This document shows, piece after piece, positions 38,126 through 44,342 of a stretch of DNA of 44,342 nt. The DNA comes from JBKPNX01 sp046732855. GTDB lineage: Bacteria > Pseudomonadota > Alphaproteobacteria > Geminicoccales > Geminicoccaceae. A program made the translations under genes and the position numbers. Each line of letters starts with the position of its first letter. Position 1 is the stretch's first letter. Where the stretch lies: positions 1-44,342 of the forward strand of contig JBKPNX010000249.1 in the NCBI GenBank assembly GCA_046732855.1, written 5' to 3'. Under the pieces are notes generated by a model. It made no database searches. It was not told the DNA's origin and saw only the letters and a program-made list of their open reading frames with translations.

Positions 38126-40339
38126 CCCCGCCCGCTGCGGTCCACACCATAGCGCCGGAGGCCGCGGGCGAGGTGCTTGCGCTCGACGTGTCACCGTACG
38201 TGACGCCGGCCGCCGACGGCCGGCACACGCTGCACCTGATGGTCGATGGCATCCACTGCGGCGGCTGCGTGCGCCGGATCGAGTGGGCCCTCTTGGTCGA
38301 TCCCGCGGTCGCCGCGGCGCGGATCAACTTCACGACCCGGCGCCTTGCGGTCACGTGGCGCGGGCCGAGCGAGATCGCCCGGCGGTTGATGGCGACCCTC
38401 GCCGGCCTCGGCTTTCGCGCCGTGCCCTACGATCCCGAGCAGATCAAGGGCGGCGACGATGCCACCGAGCGTCAGCTGCTTCGCGCCATGGCCGTGGCGG
38501 GCTTCGCCGCCGGCAACATCATGCTGCTTTCGGTCTCGGTCTGGGCGGGCCATGTCCAGGGCATGGGCGAGGCGACGCGCGCGCTCCTGCACTGGTTCTC
38601 CGCGCTGATCGCGCTGCCCGTCGTGGTCTATGCCGGCCGGCCGTTTTTCACTTCGGCATGGGAGGCGCTGCGGCACAGACGGACCAACATGGACGTGCCG
38701 ATCTCGGTCGGCATCGTGCTCGCATGCGCCATGAGCCTGTTCGAGACCGCACGCGGCGGCGAGCACGCGTACTTCGATTCGGCCGTGATGCTGCTGTTCT
38801 TCCTCCTGATCGGGCGTTACCTCGACCGGCGCGCGCGAGGTCGGGCGCGCTCCGCGGCCGAGCGGCTCCTGGCGCTCGACGTCGGCGCGGTCACGGTGCT
38901 CGAGCCGGACGGCCGGCAGCGGGCTGTGCCGGCGGCGCAGGTCTTGCCGGGCGCCCATGTGCTCGCGGCCGCGGGCGAACGGATCGGCGTCGACGGCCGG
39001 GTCAGCCAGGGCGTCTCGGAGGTCGACACGAGCCCGATCACGGGCGAGACGGTGCCGCGGGCGGTCCGCCCGGGCGACCCGGTGTTTGCAGGGACGCTGA
39101 ATCTCGGTGCACCGCTTAAGCTCGAAGTGACGGCGACCGGGGAGAGCACGCTGCTCCCCGAGATCGTGCGGCTGATGGAACTCGCCGAGCAGCGGCGCGC
39201 TACGTGGTGCTCGCCGATCGCGTCGCGCGCCTCTACGCGCCCACAGTGCATGGCCTGGCGCTCGCGACCTTCCTCGGCTGGCTGCTGTTCGTCGGCGCGC
39301 CTTGGCAGGTCGCGTTGCTCTAAGCGATCGCGGTGCTGATCATCACCTGCCCGTGCGCGCTCGGGCTCGCCGTGCCGGCCGCGCAGGTGATCGCGAGCGG
39401 CCGCCTGCTGCGCAGCGGCATCCTGCTCAAGTCCGCCACCGCGCTCGAGCGCCTGGCGCGGATCGACACGGTGGTGCTCGACAAGACCGGGACGCTCACG
39501 CTCGGTCGGCCGACGTTGGACCGCAACAATCCGATCGATCACTCTGCCCTTAGATTGGCCGCATCGCTCGCCGCCGCGAGCCGTCATCCGCTCGCCCCGG
39601 CCCTCGCCGCCGCGGCCTCGGATGTGCCCGCGGTGGCCGGCGTCGTCGAGGTGCCGGGCTCCGGCCCGCGCCGGCAGGGGCCGGAGGGCGAGGTCCGGCT
39701 CGGCAACCGCGCCTTCTGCGGCGTGCCCGATGCCGACGACGACGCCGCCGGCTCCGAGCTTTGGCTGGCACGCCCCGGTGCCCCGCCGGTTGCCTTCCGG
39801 TTCATGACACGTTGCGCGCCGACGCGTCCGCGGTCGTCGCGAGCCTGAAGGCGCGTGGCTGCGCGATCGAGTTGCTGTCCGGCGACCGCGCCCCGATCGT
39901 CGCGGCGATCGCGCGTGCGCTCGGCATCGAGCACTGGCGCGCCGCCTGCACGCCCGCCGCCAAGGCCGCGCGCCTCGAAACGCTCGCTGACGCCGGCCGG
40001 CGCGTGCTCATGGTTGGCGACGGCCTGAACGATGCCCCGGCGCTTGCCGCAGCGCACGTCTCGCTCTCGCCCGCCTCCGCGGTTGACATCAGCCAGAATG
40101 CTGCCGACGCGGTGTTTCAGGGCGATCGCCTGGCGCCGGTGGTCGAGGTGCTCGAGGTCGCCGGCCGCGCCGATCGTCTGATCAGGCAGAACCTCGGTCT
40201 GGCCATCGCCTACAACGTGTTCGCGGTGCCGCTCGCCGTGCTCGGCTTCGCCACCCCCCTGGTCGCCGCGCTGTCCATGTCGGTCTCGTCGCTCCTGGTC
40301 GTCGGCAACGCGCTCCGGCTCGGCTGGAGGCGCGGATGA
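38122..40339 (+). pseudogene. ccoI: ccoI (fixI) copper P-type ATPase, broken in three places
   Basis: The sequence encodes a CcoI-type P1B copper ATPase in three frames. Frame 1 (38122 to about 39197) has the HMA domain with GIHCGGCVRRIE, the membrane domain and the actuator with SPITGETVPR. A deletion of one base (or four) at about 39195-39201 shifts to a frame with YVVLADRVARLYAPTVHGLA, which hits a TAA at 39321-39323, just before VLIITCPCALGLAVPAA (the copper-binding CPC) and VVLDKTGTLTLGRP. Another one-base loss at about 39803 (TTCATGAC for TTCCATGAC) shifts again to the final part with VLMVGDGLNDAPALAAAH. All catalytic motifs survive, so decay is recent. Intact, it would load copper into cbb3 oxidase. 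Confidence 0.88.
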
Positions 40340-40476
40340 GCGTGCTGGTCTACCTGGTCCCGATCGCGCTGGCGCTCGGCGGGCTCGGCCTCGCCGCCTT
40401 CCTGTGGGCGCTGCGCAGCGGCCAGTTTGATGACCTGGATGGCGCCGCGGAGCGGATTCTGTTCGACGACGACTGA
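40336..40476 (+). CDS. ccoS: cbb3-type oxidase assembly protein CcoS
   Basis: This 46-residue protein is encoded by an intact frame whose ATG overlaps the ccoI stop (ATGA at 40336-40339). It starts MSVLVYLVPIALALGGLGLA, a single membrane helix, and continues FLWALRSGQFDDLDGAAERI, then LFDDD. The F-x-W-A-x-x-x-G-Q-F-D-D-x-x-x-x-A-x-R-I-L-x-D-D signature is diagnostic of CcoS/FixS. CcoS helps insert haem b and copper into cbb3 oxidase. With no CcoNOP encoded here, it has no local client. It has no strong ribosome binding site of its own and depends on coupling to the broken ccoI, so expression is doubtful. Confidence 0.93.
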   Translation: MSVLVYLVPIALALGGLGLAAFLWALRSGQFDDLDGAAERILFDDD

Positions 40477-40998
40477 ACGCCGTGGCCGAGCGTCAGGATT
40501 GCAGGTCAGCCGCCGCTTGACGTAGCGCTCCAGGCGGCCCCGGTGCTATCGCCCAGGGCGCCTCTCGCAACGCGCCTCGGCCTGCCATCCGCGCCGCGCG
40601 GCCAGCGCCGGCGCGCCTGTCTCGGCTCGAAAGTGCCTGGCGTCTTTCATCGGCCGTGCAGGAGCTTTGCGGACCCGCGTCAACGGCTACCCCCGAGGTT
40701 ACATCGCCGCCGTGCGCGTCATCATGGCCGGCTCGTCGCCGGCTGCTCGCGCGCAGCCGTGGCCATGGCTCCTCCTGCGATCAGAGCCGTCATCTTAGCG
40801 CGACCCGCGGCGCGGGTACGGGTCGATGGCGACCATCGGCAGAGGCATCGGGCGAGGCCTAGAACACCCCACGCGAGCGCGCACGCAGGGCGTGAGCTGG
40901 CCGCGGGACGTCTGCGCCTCTCCACGCGCTGCGCGACGGCTTGCTGGCGAATGCCGACTTCGGGTAGGTCAGGGTCGCCAAAGGAGGATCTGGCGGCC
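40477..40998. other. Gene-poor interval between ccoS and the glutamine synthetase-like gene
   Basis: I see no supported gene in these 522 bases. A long open frame runs into the glutamine synthetase gene from upstream, but its translation before 40999 is arginine/proline rich and does not match the family. The promoter of the glutamine synthetase-like gene should be here; none is obvious. Confidence 0.5.
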
Positions 40999-42351
40999 AT
41001 GGCCGGCAATCTTGACCTCGACGCGCTGAACGAGCAGGTCGCCGCGGGGGCGATCGACACCGTGCTGGTGTGCTTCGCCGACATGCAGGGCCGGCTGATC
41101 GGCAAGCGCGTGAGCGGGCGGTTCTTCGTCGAGCAGGCGGCGCACGAGATGCACGCCTGCGACTATCTGCTTGCGGTCGACATGGAGATGGAGCCGGTGC
41201 CGGGCTACGCGGCGGCGTCGTGGGACCTCGGCTACGGCGACTTCGCGATCCGGCCGGACCTCGCGACGCTCCGCCGGATTCCCTGGCTGGATGGCACCGC
41301 GCTCGTGCTCGGCGACGTGGTCGACCATAACGGCGAGCTGCTGGCCCATGCACCACGCTCGATCCTGCGCCGCCAGATCGAGCGCGCGGAGGCTCTCGGC
41401 TACCGCGCCAACATGGCGACCGAGCTCGAGTTCTACGTGTTCGACGAGCCGTACAGGAGCGCCCGGCAGAAAGGCTACAAAGGCCTCGAGACCGCCGGCT
41501 GGTACATCGAGGACTACCACATCCTGCAGACGAGCAAGGAAGAGGGCCTGATCCGCGTGATCCGCAACGGCATGGAGGGCGCCGGCATTCCGGTCGAGTC
41601 GTCCAAGGGCGAATGGGGCCCCGGTCAGGCCGAGCTCAATCTGCGCTACGCGGATGCGCTCGAGATGGCGGACCGGCACGTCATCTACAAGAACGGCGTC
41701 AAGGAGATCGCGCTGCTGCAGGGCAAGTGCGTGACCTTCATGGCGAAATGGGACTACGGCCTCGCCGGCAGCAGCTGCCACATCCACACCTCGCTCGTGG
41801 ACCCGGCCGGCGCGCCGGTGTTCGCGGACGGCGACGGCCAGAGCGCGCTGTTCGAGCACTACCTCGCCGGCCAGCTCGCGCTCGCCCGCGACATCACCTT
41901 GTTCCTTGCGCCCTACATCAACTCCTACAAGCGCTTCCAGGCCGGCTCGTTCGCGCCGACCAAGGCGGTCTGGAGCCGGGATAACCGCACCACGGGGTTC
42001 CGGGTGGTCGGCCACGGCCCCTCGCTTCGGGTCGAGTGCCGCATCCCGGGCGCCGACACCAACCCCTATCTCGCCTGCGCCGCGCTGCTCGCCGCCGGCC
42101 TGCACGGCATCGGGCACCGGCTCGAGCTGGAGCCGGCGTTTGCCGGCGACGCCTACAAGGCGAGGGAGATCCGCGAGGTGCCGAAGACGCTGCGCGAGGC
42201 GTTGGAGTGCTTCGACCGCTCGGCGGCGCTGCGCGCGGCATTCGGCGATGCGGTGGTCGAGCACTACCTGCACGCCGGCCGCTGGGAGCAGTTCGAGTAC
42301 GACCGGCGGGTGACCGACCACGAGCTGATCCGCGGCTTCGAGCGGGCCTGA
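40999..42351 (+). CDS. Glutamine synthetase family protein (possible gamma-glutamyl amine ligase)
   Basis: This 450-residue protein has the glutamine synthetase fold: beta-grasp N-domain (to about 100) and catalytic C-domain. Active-site blocks are present: NMATELEFYVFDEPYRS (first metal Glu), KGEWGPGQAELNLRYADALE (second metal and substrate Glu), AGSSCHIHTSLVDPAG (metal His) and VVGHGPSLRVECRIPGADTN (R-x-E-x-R with ATP/glutamate Arg). The NPYLACAALLAAGLHGI segment is standard. It resembles the GlnA3/PuuA-like ligases that join glutamate to amines rather than the housekeeping GlnA (no adenylylation-Tyr motif NLYxLP is seen). AAGGAGG lies 12 bases before the ATG. The SDR gene follows after four bases. 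Confidence 0.93.
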   Translation: MAGNLDLDALNEQVAAGAIDTVLVCFADMQGRLIGKRVSGRFFVEQAAHEMHACDYLLAVDMEMEPVPGYAAASWDLGYGDFAIRPDLATLRRIPWLDGTALVLGDVVDHNGELLAHAPRSILRRQIERAEALGYRANMATELEFYVFDEPYRSARQKGYKGLETAGWYIEDYHILQTSKEEGLIRVIRNGMEGAGIPVESSKGEWGPGQAELNLRYADALEMADRHVIYKNGVKEIALLQGKCVTFMAKWDYGLAGSSCHIHTSLVDPAGAPVFADGDGQSALFEHYLAGQLALARDITLFLAPYINSYKRFQAGSFAPTKAVWSRDNRTTGFRVVGHGPSLRVECRIPGADTNPYLACAALLAAGLHGIGHRLELEPAFAGDAYKAREIREVPKTLREALECFDRSAALRAAFGDAVVEHYLHAGRWEQFEYDRRVTDHELIRGFERA

Positions 42352-42355
42352 GGCG

Positions 42356-43106
42356 ATGGCCCGCCGGGAGGGATTCGCCGGCAGGACCGCGGTGGTCACC
42401 GGCGCCGGCGGCGGCGTGGGCCTGCAGATCGCAAGCGAGCTGCTTGCCGCGGGCGCGATGGTCGCCGGGATCGACCTCAAGGACCGGCCCGAGGCGCTCG
42501 ACGACGCGCTGTTCCATCGGGGCGACGTCAGCGACGACCGCTTCGTGCGCGAGGTGATCGGCAGCGTCTACACCGCGACCGGCCGCCTCGACTATCTGGT
42601 GAATGCCGCCGGCGTATTGTGGTTCGGGCGCGACCGCTCGCTGCTGGAGGTCGAGCTCGATGTGTGGAACCGGGTGATCGCGATCAATCTGACCGGCTGC
42701 ATGCTGACCGCGCGTCACGCGATCCCCTTGATGCGGAAGTCCGGCGGCGGCGCGATGGTGCACTTCTCCTCGACCCAGTGCCTGCGCGGCGACGACCGGC
42801 CCCAGGATACCTATCAGGTGTCCAAGGCGGGGATCCTGGCGCTCTCGAAGTCGATCGCGATCCAGTTCGCCAAGGACGGGATCCGCTCCAACGTGGTCTT
42901 GCCGAGCGCCACCGAGAGTCCGATGCAGGCGCGCTGGAACGAGGATCCGGGAGCTCAAGCGGGCGACCGCAGCGGGCGTGCCGCTCGGCCGGGTGGGCAC
43001 GACCGAGGACATGGCGGGCGCGTGCCTGTTCCTGCTCTCCGACCAGGCGTCCTTCATCACCGGCACCGAGCTGGTGGTCGACGGCGGCCGCACCGCGCTG
43101 CCGTGA
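42356..43106 (+). pseudogene. SDR family oxidoreductase, frameshifted near residue 200
   Basis: The gene encodes a short-chain dehydrogenase (Rossmann fold, NAD(P)-dependent). TAVVTGAGGGVGLQIASELL is the TGxxxGxG cofactor motif, LDYLVNAAGVLWFG the NAG motif, MVHFSSTQCL holds the catalytic Ser and DTYQVSKAGILAL the Y-x-x-x-K pair. At about 42947-42950 the sequence reads GATCCGGGAGCTC where GATCCGGAGCTC is expected; the extra G breaks the frame. The correct C-terminus (LKRATAAGVPLGRVGTTEDM, then LVVDGGRTALP) continues in the next frame to a TGA at 43104-43106. The gene is four bases after the glutamine synthetase-like gene. It is either recently broken or carries a sequencing error. Confidence 0.8.
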
Positions 43107-43145
43107 TCAGATCGGTCGCCCGCGGGGCCGCGCGGCAATGTCGCC

Positions 43146-43715
43146 TCAGCGCACGGAGTGACCCCCGCGCAGCAGGCGCACGCGGCTCGCCTGCGGTCCC
43201 ATCGGACCCTCGGCGTCGGCCAGCGAGTACATGATCTCGCTGCCGACCGTCAGCCGGTCGAAGCCGTCGTCCTCGACCACGACGCGATGGAAATAGACAT
43301 TCAGCCGGCCGGGGGTCTCGATGAAGCCGTAGTTCTGCTCCGGATAGAGCTGCGCCACGCGCGCGTAGGTCGGGCCGTCGTGGGTCTTGACGGTGCGGCG
43401 CCGGATGCGCGCATGCTCTTCCAGCTGGCGCTCGGCGGCATCGAACGCGACCCCGATCACCTGGTAGGCATCGTCGCGCGCTTCGTGATGGCGCAGCTCG
43501 CGTTTGACCACGATCTCGCGCCCGGGCACGCCGATGTCGACGGTGATGCCGACGGTGCTGCGATGCGGCTGCTTGTGCGGCGCTTCGACCGTCACCCGGC
43601 AGGACACGATGTCGTCCGAGAACCGCTCCAGGCGGGCCACTCGCTCGCGCACCCTCGCCTCGATCGCCGCCGACGCCGCCATGTTGTGGAAGCGGATCTG
43701 GAAGGGCACCTGCAT
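43146..43715 (-). CDS. HPF/RaiA ribosome-hibernation domain fused to a cold-shock domain
   Basis: This 189-residue protein has two domains. Residues 1-105 are an HPF/RaiA (S30AE) domain: MQVPFQIRFHNMAASAAIEA, RVRERVARLERFSDDIVSCR and VTVEAPHKQPHRSTVGITVD fit the beta-alpha-beta-beta-beta-alpha fold that sits in the 30S mRNA channel. Residues 110-180 are a cold-shock OB fold, THDGPTYARVAQLYPEQNYG then FIETPGRLNVYFHRVVVEDD, with the NYGFI and VYFHR RNA-binding motifs in place of GFGFI and VFVHF. Such fusions occur in alpha- and betaproteobacteria in place of the long HPF dimerisation domain. I use the ATG at 43715; GGAG lies upstream. It is probably expressed under starvation or stress. Confidence 0.92.
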   Translation of the reverse strand: MQVPFQIRFHNMAASAAIEARVRERVARLERFSDDIVSCRVTVEAPHKQPHRSTVGITVDIGVPGREIVVKRELRHHEARDDAYQVIGVAFDAAERQLEEHARIRRRTVKTHDGPTYARVAQLYPEQNYGFIETPGRLNVYFHRVVVEDDGFDRLTVGSEIMYSLADAEGPMGPQASRVRLLRGGHSVR

Positions 43716-44100
43716 GGTCGGGCTCCGAGACAGGCAAGCGGCCGGCGCGATCGGGACGCGTCGCAGCGCATCGCTTGGGTCGGTCGACTCCATCCTACAG
43801 GTAGATTGCGGCCTTTGTCATGAGCCATGGCGGGCCGCTCGATCGCGCGCTGCGCATGGGAATTGCGGCGCAACCTCAAGTCACAATGGCAGGACCGCGA
43901 CGGCGCCCGGGGCGCCGCGCCCCATTCAGCGCACGGGGTGGTCGCTACCCAAGGTCCAGACGCTGCTCCACATATATGCGGATAAACAGGCCGCATGATG
44001 AACGATTTCAATGACTTGGCGGGTTTTCGCGACGCGCTGCGGTGGCCAACTCCTCAAAATTTTTGCGGGTTCCCGCACGCGAGTTTTGCAGTCCGACGAG
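43716..44100. other. Gene-poor interval between HPF-CSD and the window edge
   Basis: I see no convincing gene in this stretch. One small plus-strand frame from the ATG at 43998 (MNDFNDLAGFRDALRWPTPQ, about 35 codons to a double TAA at 44103) has only a weak purine stretch before it. Base composition falls towards the right. A GCGGG-tt-CCCGC inverted repeat lies at 44065-44076, flanked by CAAAA and TTTTG, and could be an operator for the promoter at 44101. Confidence 0.45.
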
Positions 44101-44106
44101 TATAAT
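44101..44106 (+). promoter_or_regulatory. Consensus -10 box (TATAAT)
   Basis: A perfect TATAAT occurs at 44101-44106, unusual in this GC-rich window. No clear TTGACA-like -35 lies 16-18 bases upstream; the region there is a GC-rich dyad. It faces the truncated ORF starting at 44248. If used, transcription would start near 44113 and the transcript would begin with the hairpin region. Confidence 0.4.
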
Positions 44107-44155
44107 AATGATGCAAGAGATTGGTGTTTTAGGCCACCCGTCTCTTCGCCCTTCT

Positions 44156-44207
44156 CACCTTTTGGAAATTCCCCTGGCCCTTCGGGGCCGGGGTCTTTTC
44201 CAAGGTG
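44156..44207 (+). promoter_or_regulatory. Long RNA hairpin capped by a C(UUCG)G tetraloop
   Basis: The arms cacct...tggaaa (44156-44168) and ttttccaaggtg (44196-44207) pair with a two-base bulge; inside, CCCC (44171-44174) pairs with GGGG (44190-44193) and GGCCC (44176-44180) with GGGCC (44185-44189) around the loop TTCG (44181-44184). The C-UUCG-G cap is among the most stable tetraloops. It lies between the TATAAT box and the ORF at 44248, so it may act as an attenuator or leader structure. There is no pure U-tract after the inner stem, so it is not a classical terminator. Confidence 0.55.
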
Positions 44208-44247
44208 ATGAAAGAGAAAACAGAACATGCAACCAAAAGGTGACCAC

Positions 44248-44342
44248 ATGACCCACAGGGAAAATCCCACGCAGGAGCGCACCGACGCCGAGCGTCAGGC
44301 GCTGTCCGATGCTCTCCGAGCCTATGTAGCCAGGATAAGGGC
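44248..44342 (+). CDS. Truncated ORF at the right window edge
   Basis: From the ATG at 44248 a frame runs to the edge: MTHRENPTQERTDAERQALS, then DALRAYVARIR. AAAAGGTGACCAC before the ATG is a plausible ribosome binding site; an upstream in-frame ATG at 44227 is an alternative. The acidic/basic helical sequence could be the start of a small helix-turn-helix or regulatory protein (ALRAYVARIR resembles the helix before the HTH of XRE regulators), but too little is present to assign it. Confidence 0.5.
   Translation, partial: MTHRENPTQERTDAERQALSDALRAYVARIR

Noticed and set aside
40543..40998. N-terminal extension of the glutamine synthetase-like protein
   Set aside because: The open frame upstream of 40999 has no similarity to the family, whereas AAGGAGG and the MAGNLDLDAL start fit a normal N-terminus.
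43998..44105. 35-codon ORF (MNDFNDLAGF...) ahead of the right-edge promoter
   Set aside because: Weak ribosome binding site, no recognisable motif, and it overlaps the proposed operator and -10 box. Kept only as a remark.

Overview
This is a very GC-rich window with almost no intergenic AT bias. It reads as the chromosome of an alphaproteobacterium, probably in or near the Rhodospirillales/Acetobacteraceae; the order is an inference. The class-level evidence is strong: a PhyR response regulator faces a NepR-like anti-sigma factor (a pair confined to Alphaproteobacteria), an HWE-family histidine kinase lies beside them, and remnants of a FixK-controlled ccoNOQP-ccoGHIS region are present. TRAP transporters, PhyH, cyclase-family and SCP2-type thiolase genes fit a soil or water heterotroph that uses many organic acids.

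Layout. 1-175: end of an IS1182-type insertion sequence cut by the window edge. 0.5-3 kb: cydAB, a bd-type quinol oxidase with a short Q-loop. 3-8.3 kb: a TRAP transporter split into two transcription units, LysR-dctQ-dctM and phyH-dctP, with a divergent rhodanese gene between them and a paired dyad operator candidate. 8.5-16.6 kb: Uma2, an FmdB-type zinc ribbon protein found here, a thiolase-like protein without the catalytic cysteine, an EamA exporter, an NTF2-like protein, a large secreted alpha/beta hydrolase and an unrecognised 360-residue protein. 16.6-25.4 kb: a signalling region with a MEDS protein, a hybrid histidine kinase, a decayed GFA gene, NepR, PhyR, an HWE kinase, a beta-carbonic anhydrase with a histone-H1-like tail, and a FAT-GUY-like single-domain receiver. 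25.4-35.4 kb: two MFS transporters, an HSL-type esterase, an MBL-fold protein, a small lipoprotein, a flavin monooxygenase, an intradiol dioxygenase, a repeat-rich gap, and a cyclase / small ORF / MetE-C-domain operon. 35.7-40.5 kb: a ZIP transporter, a DUF2189 pair and the ruins of a cbb3 oxidase locus. 41-44.3 kb: a glutamine synthetase-like gene with a frameshifted SDR, an HPF-cold-shock fusion, and a lower-GC edge with a strong promoter-like box and a C(UUCG)G hairpin before a truncated ORF.

The most notable observation is the cbb3 relic. The FixK box and ccoN start codon survive, but the ccoN reading frame ends after its first membrane helix and continues directly, out of frame, into the C-terminal part of ccoH. 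Almost all of ccoN, all of ccoO/Q/P/G and the front of ccoH are therefore missing. The following ccoI carries two frameshifts and a stop, while ccoS is intact. With an intact cydAB in the same window, this suggests that the high-affinity haem-copper oxidase was lost here and that microaerobic respiration relies on the bd oxidase, unless a second cco locus lies elsewhere. The second theme is a general-stress-response module (NepR, PhyR, HWE kinase, FAT-GUY receiver) without an adjacent ecfG sigma factor. Several breaks (ccoI, SDR, GFA) are single-base indels in short G or C runs, so sequencing error has to be excluded for those; the cbb3 deletion cannot be explained that way.
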